Source: an uncultured Bacteroidia bacterium
GTDB lineage: Bacteria; Bacteroidota; Bacteroidia; Bacteroidales; UBA932
Assembly (NCBI GenBank): GCA_902785065.1
Contig: CACZXH010000036.1
Coordinates: 1-32,067 of the forward strand
Length of the DNA stretch: 32,067 nt
Direction: 5' to 3'
Below, in pieces: positions 25,154 through 32,067 of this stretch; within the stretch, counting starts at the first letter, position 1, and each line of letters begins with the position of its first letter. Made by a program: the position numbers and the translations under genes. The notes beneath the pieces were generated by a model. It was given only the letters and a program-made list of their open reading frames with translations. It was not told the DNA's origin and did not search any database.

Positions 25154-26035
25154 CTACGGAAGAGCGTCGATGGCCTCGTCCAGCGACCCATAGACGGGGA
25201 CGCCGTAGCGGGAGCAGGTGAGGCGGACGTTGTCGTAGCGGTAGAAGCCGGGGGTGCAGACGACGAGGAGTTTGCCGCTGCGGGCGTGGAGGCCGAGTTC
25301 CAGGAGGGTGATGGGGGACTGGCTGCCCGGGAGGAAGACCATCAGGATGTGGTCGGCCTTTTCCAGGTGCTCGAGTTCCCAATGGACCTGATAGTCCATC
25401 TCGCCTTCGCGCTCGGGGTGCCATTCTTCCTGGCGGGGGTTGTAGAGCAGGTACCGTCGGTCCCGCCCGGCGAGCTTCGCGGCGACCGTCTGCTGCCAGT
25501 CCTCGCTGTGGCCATTGTCGATGGTGCCGGCCAGGAAAACGGTGGTCCAGCCGCGGAGGTCCGTGGGTTCGTACTCGTGCGGATGGATCACATTGTCAAT
25601 GCGGACTTCCTCGCCCGTGGACAGCACATAGAAGGCAAGCTGCTCATTCTCAAGGGCGAAGGTAACGGCCTCGCCGGCGGCGCTCTCCGGAAGGATCCGG
25701 ACACTGTCGAAATAATACAGGCTGTCCTCGCTGTTCCACCAGCCGCCCACGTAGCCGTCGTGCGCCAGCGCATGGGAAACCACATCCCCGAGGTCCTCCT
25801 TCGAATGCCGGTCCTGCGTGGCCGCATACGCAACGGAAATCCCTTCCGTGGGCACCTTCCGATCGCGAATGTCCACAGTAAACCCATCCGGATGGGCCTG
25901 GCTGTAGTTCCATACCCAGTCGGCGGTCGCCTCCTGCGCGGGAGCCGCGGCCTCCTGCCGCGCCATCCGCGCCATCGGCCCGCACGCCACCAGCACCGTC
26001 AGGCACAAGGTGAAACGGATGGATCTAAGTCGCAT
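25154..26035 (-). CDS. Lipoprotein with nucleoside 2-deoxyribosyltransferase-like domain
   Basis: A 293-residue lipoprotein (lipobox VLVAC, Cys18). The C-terminal part (about 163-293) resembles nucleoside 2-deoxyribosyltransferase-like proteins: an opening strand VFLAGTIDNG, a DYQVHWELEHLEKADHILMVF segment whose acidic residues are in the usual place, and SPITLLELGLHARSGKLLVV with the Glu expected as nucleophile. The middle part (about 45-150, with AHDGYVGGWWNSEDSLYYFDS and STGEEVRI) resembles small domains found in phage and large polyvalent proteins; that comparison is from memory. NDT enzymes are normally cytoplasmic, so the lipid anchor is odd. It is the last gene of a five-gene cassette and directly abuts the upstream stop codon with no gap. 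Confidence 0.72.
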   Translation of the reverse strand: MRLRSIRFTLCLTVLVACGPMARMARQEAAAPAQEATADWVWNYSQAHPDGFTVDIRDRKVPTEGISVAYAATQDRHSKEDLGDVVSHALAHDGYVGGWWNSEDSLYYFDSVRILPESAAGEAVTFALENEQLAFYVLSTGEEVRIDNVIHPHEYEPTDLRGWTTVFLAGTIDNGHSEDWQQTVAAKLAGRDRRYLLYNPRQEEWHPEREGEMDYQVHWELEHLEKADHILMVFLPGSQSPITLLELGLHARSGKLLVVCTPGFYRYDNVRLTCSRYGVPVYGSLDEAIDALP

Positions 26036-26266
26036 CTACTCTTGGGATTGGTTGTTCTTTTTCTCCGGAACCTGCATCCCGAAGTAGAAAAAGACGCCCA
26101 GGACGAGGCAGATTAGGACCATGAGACCGGCATTGATCAGCGTGTCGCCCCAGTCGAAGTCCCCTTTGATAAGATGGAGGATGGGGAACACGACGATGGC
26201 GGCAATTGCATAGAAGACCAACCCCTTGGCTCCCTTCTTGAAGTCATCTGTCATTTTCAGCTTCAT
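26036..26266 (-). CDS. Small two-helix membrane protein, 76 residues
   Basis: Not recognised. It has a short basic N-terminus and two hydrophobic helices (about 14-33 and 41-64), ending in a charged cytoplasmic-type tail (PEKKNNQSQE). Its stop is immediately followed by the ATG of the deoxyribosyltransferase-like lipoprotein. An internal Met at residue 5 is an alternative start. It belongs to the five-gene minus-strand cassette. Confidence 0.62.
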   Translation of the reverse strand: MKLKMTDDFKKGAKGLVFYAIAAIVVFPILHLIKGDFDWGDTLINAGLMVLICLVLGVFFYFGMQVPEKKNNQSQE

Positions 26267-26290
26267 GATGGTTGCGATTATACGGTAAAC

Positions 26291-26482
26291 TCATTCTTTG
26301 ATTCTCGGTTTCTTCTTTTTCTCTTTCAGATATTCGACAATCCCGGAGAACAAACCGAATACGATTGCACCTGCAAAATAAAACAGGAATGGTCTCAAGC
26401 CCCTGAAGATGGCATCCAGGACCACAAAGATCACCGCAAAAGATAATGCGGCGACAATAGCAGTAATGATGTATCTTTTCAT
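26291..26482 (-). CDS. Small two-helix membrane protein, 63 residues
   Basis: Not recognised. Two hydrophobic helices (about 4-26 and 31-50) are followed by a very basic tail (LKEKKKKPRIKE). The frame is open to 26563, but a start there would overlap the upstream gene by 56 bases; ATG 26482 begins with MKRYIITAIVAAL and leaves a 25-base gap. The DNA here is clearly AT-richer than the rest of the window. Confidence 0.55.
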   Translation of the reverse strand: MKRYIITAIVAALSFAVIFVVLDAIFRGLRPFLFYFAGAIVFGLFSGIVEYLKEKKKKPRIKE

Positions 26483-26507
26483 ATGGATGCAGAATAGCTG
26501 TTGATGC

Positions 26508-26720
26508 TTATTGTTTATTCTCCCGATTCTTCCTACGGATTTCAGAAACCTGTACTGCTGCACTCATCACGTTGGCGATTGCACCCAACCAAAGTCCGAT
26601 CCTTCCCAGCATATTGATTCTGTCGCCATTCGCCGGGGTCATAATCAGACCGATGCAGAAGATCGCGGTCAGGACACAGAACAGGACCAGCAGGATCCAA
26701 TTGAACTTTGTGCTACTCAT
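26508..26720 (-). CDS. Small two-helix membrane protein, 70 residues
   Basis: Not recognised. Helices span about residues 7-28 and 37-55, with a basic tail (IRRKNRENKQ). The first starts after MSSTKFN, so the N-terminus is probably cytoplasmic. It lies 15 bases after the MORN/TonB_C gene and is probably co-transcribed with it and the three following genes. Confidence 0.58.
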   Translation of the reverse strand: MSSTKFNWILLVLFCVLTAIFCIGLIMTPANGDRINMLGRIGLWLGAIANVMSAAVQVSEIRRKNRENKQ

Positions 26721-26735
26721 TCTTCGCCCTCCTTA

Positions 26736-27527
26736 TTAATCAACCTGGCCGAAATGCGCCGTTTGGTTCTTGATGGTGTAGGGGACCGGTTTTCCGTCTT
26801 TCATGGCCGGTTTCCATTTGGGCGAATGCTTGATGACCCGGGCCAATTCATTGGCGAAAGCGTTATCCGTGGAAGAGGTAATGGTGACGTCGCTGATCTT
26901 GCCGTCTTCACCCACCGTGAACGCATAATGGACCACGGCGGACCGGCCGGACATCGATGGCGAAACCCTGAAATGGGGAACGATGTATGCCTCGAAGAAA
27001 GACACGCCATCCTTGAAAACGGGCGCCGTATCGACGTCGTTCGCTTTGATGTTCTTCAGGAAAGCGCGGTCGCCTTCGCTCAACTGGACATCGGGGAATA
27101 CGGGTTTTGTGACGCCGGCCGCTTGTGCATTCTTGTAGGTCTTGCCCTGTGAGGTGGCGCCTCTGTTCTGGACAATGCCGATGAAAACCCGCCCATCGGG
27201 ATAGAAGAGCGTGTCCCGCCCATTGGGGTATCCATGGCTGAACTCACCACAGAAGACAGCCCCCGTACGCATAAAGTATCGACCGTAACCCTGCTCCACA
27301 CCTTGCACGAAATTTCCGACATACTTGCTGCCGTCGGGCTCAAAATGCATTCCCCGGCCGGAAATGACCGCCCGATTGAACCGCCCGATATAGATTCCTT
27401 GCTCATCATGATAGAGTTTACCTTCACCCATAGGCATCTCGCCCACATACATACCATGTTCCAGGCGAAGCGTATCAACTTGAGGGGAAAGAGATAAACC
27501 AAGCAATATGGCAACAATGATTGACAT
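26736..27527 (-). CDS. MORN-repeat protein with C-terminal TonB domain
   Basis: A 263-residue protein with a hydrophobic N-terminal signal (about 1-14), four to five MORN-type repeats (about 24-120; units such as YVGEMPMGEGKLY and YVGNFVQGVEQGYGRY), a linker and a TonB C-terminal-like domain (about 180-263; VVHYAFTVGEDGKISDVTI, ending with the PKWKPAMKDGKPV segment). MORN repeats bind lipids or proteins; stand-alone TonB_C domains in Bacteroidota secreted proteins are common and need not work with ExbB/D. It is the first gene of the minus-strand cassette that runs to 25154, with a -7 box at 27554. The joint function is unknown. Confidence 0.8.
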   Translation of the reverse strand: MSIIVAILLGLSLSPQVDTLRLEHGMYVGEMPMGEGKLYHDEQGIYIGRFNRAVISGRGMHFEPDGSKYVGNFVQGVEQGYGRYFMRTGAVFCGEFSHGYPNGRDTLFYPDGRVFIGIVQNRGATSQGKTYKNAQAAGVTKPVFPDVQLSEGDRAFLKNIKANDVDTAPVFKDGVSFFEAYIVPHFRVSPSMSGRSAVVHYAFTVGEDGKISDVTITSSTDNAFANELARVIKHSPKWKPAMKDGKPVPYTIKNQTAHFGQVD

Positions 27528-27553
27528 CTTAATCTATGAATGAAGGTGCATCA

Positions 27554-27561
27554 CAAAGATA
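27554..27561 (-). promoter_or_regulatory. -7 promoter element for the five-gene cassette
   Basis: The minus strand reads TATCTTTG, 26 bases before the ATG at 27527. No -33 TTTG at normal spacing. It lies in AT-rich DNA between the cassette and repeat copy D. Confidence 0.5.
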
Positions 27562-27611
27562 TACAAAAAGTTGGAATTGTGTGGATATCAGAGGACTTTC
27601 GATAAATGTCA

Positions 27612-27712
27612 AGTGCCCGTACAGGTCCAGGTGCGGGACCGGTACGGGCACTTTGGGGGTGTTTTTGCTTGTATGGGTCCCGTCGATGGACCTGTACGGG
27701 CACCTGGAGGGG
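27612..27712 (+). repeat. REP-like two-hairpin repeat, copy D
   Basis: Starts AGTGCCCGTACAGG. Hairpin 1 pairs GTGCCCGTACAGGTCC with GGACCGGTACGGGCAC (one mismatch; the loop differs from copies B and C), then TTTGGGGGTGTTTTTG. Hairpin 2 pairs GCTTGTATGGGTCC with GGACCTGTACGGGC, ending CACCTGGAGGGG. It abuts the hutI stop codon at 27714. A-to-G changes in both arms (CTCG/CGAG to CCCG/CGGG) preserve pairing in hairpin 1. Confidence 0.9.
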
Positions 27713-27713
27713 T

Positions 27714-28934
27714 TTATTCCAGCGGCTGGCCGTTCAGGAAGACTGTCCGGAGGAAGGGGGTCTGGTAGAGGTAGGGGAGTTTGGTGAGGGTCCAGCCGGG
27801 GCGGGTGAGGAGGAGGTCGGCGCGTTTGCCGGGGGTGATGGAGCCGGTGATGTCGCTCAGGCCCATGGCGTAGGCGCTGTTCAAGGTGCAGGCGTTCAGG
27901 GCCTGGACGGGGGTGAGGCGCATGCGGATGCAGCCGAGGGCCATCACGAAGCGCATGTCGCCGGAGGGGGAGGAGCCGGGGTTGTAGTCCGATGCGAGGG
28001 CGACTCCGAGGCCTGCGCCGATGAACTCTTTCGCGCGGCCGAAGGGGATGCCGAGGAAGAAGGACGAGCCGGGCAGCATCGTCGGCATCGTCTCGGAGCC
28101 CCGCAGGACATCGATTTCCACGTCCGTCGTTCGCTCCAGATGGTCCACGGACAGGGCGCCGTGCCTCACGCCTACCTGCACGCCGCCGCTGACGGCGAGC
28201 TCGTTGGCGTGGATTTTCGGGCGCAGGCCGCAAGCCGCGCCGGCCGCGAGCAGGCGGTCCGTGTCCTCGACGGTGAAGAACCCTTCGTCGCAGAAAACGT
28301 CCACGAAATCAGCGTATTCCGCCGCCTGGGGCATCATATCGACCATCGCCTGCACGTACTCTTCGTGCGTGTAGCCGCGGCCGACGGCATGGGCCCCGAG
28401 GAAGGTGACGCGAACGAGCGCTGGGACGGACTCCTTGATGCGGCGGATGACGCGCAGCATCTTGAGCTCGTCCGCGGGGTTGAGCCCATAGCCGCTCTTG
28501 ATCTCCATCGCGCCGGTGCCCTTGCCCATCATCTCGCGGACGCGGGCTATCGACTGCTCGTAGAGTTCGTCTTCGGACGTCTCGTGCAGCAGGTCGGAGG
28601 AGTTGAGGATGCCGCCGCCGCGGGCCGCGATCTCCTCGTAACTAAGCCCGTTGATCTTGTCCAGGAACTCGCCGTCGCGGCTCCCCGCGTACACGATGTG
28701 CGTATGGCTGTCGCAGAAGGCCGGCATGACCATGCCGCCCTGGGCGTCGATAGATTCCCGGTCGGAGCCGGGAATGACGTCTTCCATCTTGCCGAAGGCC
28801 TTGATCTTGCCGTCCTCGATGGCCAGCCAGGCGTTGCGGAGCACGCCGGTCTCCGCCATCTCGGCGCCCTGCTTCCGCAGGACGCCCGCCCGCAAGATTC
28901 CGACGAGTTCGCCGATGTTTTTGATGAGGGTCAT
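27714..28934 (-). CDS. hutI: Imidazolonepropionase HutI
   Basis: Hydrolyses 4-imidazolone-5-propanoate to N-formimino-L-glutamate, the third step of histidine breakdown. The 406-residue amidohydrolase has the metal-binding HTH at residues 77-79 in CDSHTHIVYAG, FLGAHAV in the middle, the KIHANELA metal-ligand strand, and LASDYNPGS with the metal-binding Asp. It overlaps hutH by ATGA (28931-28934) and is the last hut gene in the window; its stop abuts repeat copy D. No formiminoglutamate-processing gene follows here. Identification is firm. Confidence 0.96.
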   Translation of the reverse strand: MTLIKNIGELVGILRAGVLRKQGAEMAETGVLRNAWLAIEDGKIKAFGKMEDVIPGSDRESIDAQGGMVMPAFCDSHTHIVYAGSRDGEFLDKINGLSYEEIAARGGGILNSSDLLHETSEDELYEQSIARVREMMGKGTGAMEIKSGYGLNPADELKMLRVIRRIKESVPALVRVTFLGAHAVGRGYTHEEYVQAMVDMMPQAAEYADFVDVFCDEGFFTVEDTDRLLAAGAACGLRPKIHANELAVSGGVQVGVRHGALSVDHLERTTDVEIDVLRGSETMPTMLPGSSFFLGIPFGRAKEFIGAGLGVALASDYNPGSSPSGDMRFVMALGCIRMRLTPVQALNACTLNSAYAMGLSDITGSITPGKRADLLLTRPGWTLTKLPYLYQTPFLRTVFLNGQPLE

Positions 28935-30418
28935 AGATACTGCTCCTGGTGGAGGAACTGGACGGATTTTTCGATCAGGGGGTGCATGTAGGTGTCGTTG
29001 TCGATGAAGGGGACGACCTGGCGGTAGTCTTCGAAGATGCGCTCCAGGATGGGGGAGGTCTTCGCCGGGCGGCGGAACTCGAGGGCCTGGGCGGCGTTGA
29101 AGAGCTCGATGCCCAGGACCGTCTCGGTGTTGTCCACGACGCGGACCAGCTTGGTCGCGGAGTTCGAGCCCATGCTCACGTGGTCCTCCTGGCCCTGCGA
29201 CGAGGGAATCGAGTCGCAGGAGGCGGGCCAGCAGAGGCCCTTGTTCTGGCTCACGATGCTCGCGGCGGTGTACTGCGGGATCATGAAACCGCTGTTCAGG
29301 CCGGGATTGGCAACCAGGTATTTCGGCAAGCCGCGAAGACCGTGGATAAGCTGATAAGTGCGTCTTTCAGAGATACTTGCCAACTCGGACATCGCAATGG
29401 CGAGGGCGTCCATCGGGATGGCGATGGGCTCGCCGTGGAAGTTGCCCGCGGAGATGATCATGTCCTCGTCCGGGAAGATGTTCGGGTTGTCCGTCGCGGA
29501 GTTGATCTCGTTCTCGATCACCGACTTCACGTAGTTGATATTGTCCTTCACGGCGCCATGGACCTGCGGGATGCAGCGGAAGCTGTACGGGTCCTGGACG
29601 TGCTCCTTGGGCCGGCGGATGAGTTCGCTGCCTTCGAGGGTGGACATGAACTTCTTGCCGGTCTCGATCTGGCCCGTGTGCGGGCGGATGAGGTGCGTCA
29701 GCGGCAGGAACGGTTCGATGCGTCCGTCATAGGCGTCCAGGGACATCGCGGCGATACGGTCCGCCCAGGCGGAGAGCCGCATGCTCTTGAGGAGGGAATA
29801 GACCGCGTGGGCGCTCATGAACTGGGTGCCGTTCAGCAGCGCCAGGCCTTCCTTGGACTGGAGCGTGATGGGCTCCCAGCCCTTTTCGGCCCATACTTCC
29901 GCGGCGGGACGGACCTTCCCCTCGTACAGGACTTCGCCCAGGCCGATGAGCGGGAGGCTCAGGTGGGCGAGGGGGGCGAGGTCACCGGAGGCCCCGAGGG
30001 AACCCTGCTGGTACACGACCGGAAGGATGTCCTCGTTGAACATGTCGATGAGCCGCTGGACCGTGATGAGCTGCGCGCCCGAATGGCCGTAGGACAGGCT
30101 CTGGGCCTTCAGGAAGAGCATCAGCTTCACGATTTCCGGGCGAACGGTCTCGCCGGCGCCGCAGGCGTGCGACATTACGAGGTTGTGCTGGAGCTGGGAA
30201 AGCTCGTCGGCCGGAATGGTGACATTATAGAGGGAGCCGAAGCCCGTGGTGATGCCGTACATCGGCTTCTCCGGGTCCTTCATTTTCTCGTCCAGGTAGC
30301 GGCGGCACTTGAGGATGGCCATCTTCGCCTCTTCCGAGAGGACGAGGGTGGCGTGGTTGTCGATGATTTCTTTCAGGCGCTCGAGGGTGATGCGGCCGGT
30401 GGAAATGGTATGGATCAT
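28931..30418 (-). CDS. hutH: Histidine ammonia-lyase HutH
   Basis: Converts L-histidine to trans-urocanate and ammonia in the first step of histidine catabolism. The 495-residue product carries the Ala143-Ser144-Gly145 triad in GSLGASGDLAPLAHL that cyclises into the MIO electrophile, the YGITTGFG active-site loop with its Tyr, and QDPYSFRCIPQVHG. The length is normal. It is translationally coupled on both sides by ATGA overlaps, to hutU at 30415-30418 and hutI at 28931-28934, so the three enzymes should be made together. Identification is certain. Confidence 0.97.
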   Translation of the reverse strand: MIHTISTGRITLERLKEIIDNHATLVLSEEAKMAILKCRRYLDEKMKDPEKPMYGITTGFGSLYNVTIPADELSQLQHNLVMSHACGAGETVRPEIVKLMLFLKAQSLSYGHSGAQLITVQRLIDMFNEDILPVVYQQGSLGASGDLAPLAHLSLPLIGLGEVLYEGKVRPAAEVWAEKGWEPITLQSKEGLALLNGTQFMSAHAVYSLLKSMRLSAWADRIAAMSLDAYDGRIEPFLPLTHLIRPHTGQIETGKKFMSTLEGSELIRRPKEHVQDPYSFRCIPQVHGAVKDNINYVKSVIENEINSATDNPNIFPDEDMIISAGNFHGEPIAIPMDALAIAMSELASISERRTYQLIHGLRGLPKYLVANPGLNSGFMIPQYTAASIVSQNKGLCWPASCDSIPSSQGQEDHVSMGSNSATKLVRVVDNTETVLGIELFNAAQALEFRRPAKTSPILERIFEDYRQVVPFIDNDTYMHPLIEKSVQFLHQEQYL

Positions 30419-32067
30419 AGTTCGTTCAAGGTTTTACGGAGAAGGGTTTCGTCGGCGAAGTTCGGGAGGGTGACCTTGAGCCCTTGGGTGCGGGCCATTT
30501 CGCGCTCGATGGCGAAACGGGCGCCCTCGTTCCGAGCCCAGCTGCGGCGGGCGATGCCGTTGTTCACGTCCCAGAACAGCATTTCGCGGATATGACGGGC
30601 GGAATCTTCGGACCCGTCGATGACCATGCCGAAGCCGCCGTTGATGACTTCGCCCCAGCCCACGCCGCCGCCGTTGTGGATGGACACCCACGTGGCGCCT
30701 CGGAAGCCGTCGCCGATGACGTTCTGGACGGCCATGTCGGCGGTGAACTGCGAGCCATCGTAAATGTTGGAAGTCTCGCGGAACGGGGAGTCCGTGCCGG
30801 AGACGTCGTGGTGGTCGCGGCCCAGGACGATGGGCGCGGTGATCTCGCCCTTGCGGATGGCCTCGTTGAAGGCGAGGGCGATCTTGGTGCGGCCTTCGCA
30901 GTCGGCGTAGAGGATGCGGGCCTGGGAGCCCACCACGAGGTGGTTCCGGCCGGCTTCTTCGATCCAGTGGATGTTATCGCGCATCTGACCGGCGATTTCC
31001 TCGGGGGCCGTGGCGGCGATTTCGCCGAGGACCTTCACCGCGAGGGCATCGGACTTTGCGAGGTCCTCCGGCTTCTCGCTCATGCACACCCAGCGGAACG
31101 GGCCGAAGCCATAGTCGAAATAGAGCGGGCCCATGATGTCCTGCACATAGGACGGATACCGGAAGGTACCGTCGGCCTTGAGGACGTCGGCCCCGGCGCG
31201 GGAGCTTTCCAGGAGGAAGGCGTTGCCGTAGTCGAAGAAGTACATGCCCTGGTCGGCGAGGCGGTTCACGGCGGCGACGTGGCGTCGGAGCGACGCCTGG
31301 ACCGCCTCCTTGAACCGCGCCGGCTCCTCGGCCATCATCTTCTTGGACTCCTCGAGGCTGTAGCCCACGGGGTAGTAGCCGCCCGCCCACGGGTTATGGA
31401 GGGAAGTCTGGTCGGAGCCCAGGTCCACGTGGACGCCCTCGTCCGCGAGGCGCTCCCACAGGTCCACGATGTTGCCCACATAGGCGAGGGAGACGACCTC
31501 CTTCCCGGCCACCGCCTGGCGGATGCGCGGGATGAGCTCGTCCAGGTCCGTGTGGAGTTCATCGACCCAGCCCTGCGCGAAGCGCTTTTCCGCAGCCTTG
31601 GGGTTGATTTCGGCCGTGACGCTCACCACGCCGGCGATGTTGCCCGCCTTCGGCTGAGCGCCCGACATCCCGCCGAGTCCTGCCGTCACGAACAACAGCC
31701 CGCCGCGGTCGTCGCCGTTCAGGCCTTTGGCCTTCAGCTGCTTCCTTGCGGCGTTCATCACCGTGATGGTGGTGCCGTGGACGATGCCCTGGGGGCCGAT
31801 GTACATGTAGGAACCGGCCGTCATCTGGCCGTATTGGCTCACGCCGAGGGCGTTGAACTTCTCCCAATGGTCGGGCTTCGAGTAGTTCGGGATGACCATG
31901 CCGTTGGTGACAATCACCCGCGGCGCATCCTTGTGGCTGGGGAACAGGCCCAGCGGATGGCCGGAGTACATCACGAGCGTCTGCTCGTCCGTCATCGTGG
32001 CGAGGTACTGCATCACGAGGCGGTACTGCGCCCAGTTCTGGAAGATGGCGCCGTTGCCGCCGTAGAT
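30415..32067 (-). CDS. hutU: Urocanate hydratase HutU, N-terminus cut by window edge
   Basis: Adds water to urocanate to give imidazolonepropionate, using tightly bound NAD+. The frame stays open to the window edge and encodes the conserved YGGNGAIFQNWAQYRL near the upstream end, so the gene begins outside; the Met at 32016 is internal. Other urocanase segments include TAGLGGMSGAQPKA, the DQTSLHNPWAGGYYPVG block containing the family cysteine-region context, RDHHDVSG and HNGGGVGWGEVINGG. About 551 residues are visible of roughly 660-680 in the long form of Bacteroidota. Start and regulation are not visible. It overlaps hutH by ATGA. Confidence 0.95.
   Translation of the reverse strand: MYGGNGAIFQNWAQYRLVMQYLATMTDEQTLVMYSGHPLGLFPSHKDAPRVIVTNGMVIPNYSKPDHWEKFNALGVSQYGQMTAGSYMYIGPQGIVHGTTITVMNAARKQLKAKGLNGDDRGGLLFVTAGLGGMSGAQPKAGNIAGVVSVTAEINPKAAEKRFAQGWVDELHTDLDELIPRIRQAVAGKEVVSLAYVGNIVDLWERLADEGVHVDLGSDQTSLHNPWAGGYYPVGYSLEESKKMMAEEPARFKEAVQASLRRHVAAVNRLADQGMYFFDYGNAFLLESSRAGADVLKADGTFRYPSYVQDIMGPLYFDYGFGPFRWVCMSEKPEDLAKSDALAVKVLGEIAATAPEEIAGQMRDNIHWIEEAGRNHLVVGSQARILYADCEGRTKIALAFNEAIRKGEITAPIVLGRDHHDVSGTDSPFRETSNIYDGSQFTADMAVQNVIGDGFRGATWVSIHNGGGVGWGEVINGGFGMVIDGSEDSARHIREMLFWDVNNGIARRSWARNEGARFAIEREMARTQGLKVTLPNFADETLLRKTLNEL

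Noticed and set aside
22450-27712. The four similar repeats as a CRISPR array
   Set aside because: Spacing is 1-2.5 kb, the units are ~100 bases with internal hairpins, and no cas genes are present.
27529-28233. A 234-codon minus-strand frame running through repeat copy D and hutI
   Set aside because: Out of frame with HutI, arginine/proline-rich shadow; its repeat-encoded part only reflects the REP element.
28949-30595. A 548-codon plus-strand frame opposite hutH
   Set aside because: Antisense shadow of an unmistakable histidine ammonia-lyase gene.

Overview
The window looks like a GC-rich chromosome segment (roughly 60% GC by eye) from a member of the Bacteroidota, most likely Bacteroidales. 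The support is the recurring TAnnTTTG -7 promoter motif in divergent gene gaps, the absence of clear Shine-Dalgarno sequences, the many lipoproteins, the OMP_b-brl_3-type outer-membrane barrel next to a LytS/LytTR pair, and a secreted M64 peptidase. I cannot place it to genus. The style (mixed core and accessory genes, two small coding defects) would fit a gut or rumen genome or a metagenome-assembled contig.

Layout. 1-1493 (-) is a 3'-truncated dipeptidyl peptidase III lipoprotein, divergent from a clostripain-family lipoprotein (1557-2834). 2836-5013 (-) is an operon of a coiled-coil hypothetical protein, rsmI and a membrane-anchored helix-hairpin-helix protein, divergent from thymidine kinase (5057-5635). 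5711-7107 (-) holds recA and a small lipoprotein. 7293-12517 (+) is a compact operon: rlmN, a patatin-POTRA-barrel protein split by a frame break, recX and an M64 peptidase. 12605-14614 (-) is an unusual acid phosphatase-glycerophosphodiesterase fusion, divergent from pgi (14704-16041) across an almost perfect dyad containing both promoters. 16149-20389 (+) is a barrel / LytS kinase / LytTR regulator module, followed by GH43 and GH30 lipoproteins (20400-23938). A RAYT-type (REP-associated tyrosine) transposase lies at 24153-25022. 25154-27527 (-) is a five-gene, AT-richer cassette: a MORN/TonB_C protein, three tiny two-helix membrane proteins and a lipoprotein with a nucleoside-deoxyribosyltransferase-like domain. 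27714-32067 (-) is the histidine-utilisation operon hutU-hutH-hutI, with hutU cut by the window edge.

The most interesting structure is a set of four copies of a ~95-105 bp two-hairpin repeat (22450, 23965, 25046, 27612). All are in the same orientation, each sits directly after the stop codon of a gene, and two of them bracket the RAYT gene. Together they look like a Bacteroidota 'REPtron' with its REP/BIME elements. Two copies also bound the five-gene cassette. A second, unrelated family of GTCATTC-type short repeats occurs three times, twice read through in frame inside genes.

Functionally the window combines extracellular protein and peptide breakdown (DPP III, clostripain, M64), amino-acid catabolism (hut), glycan hydrolysis (GH43, GH30) and housekeeping genes (recA, recX, rlmN, rsmI, tdk, pgi). 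No tRNA, rRNA or CRISPR array was recognised, and no stretch over 300 bases lacks a gene.
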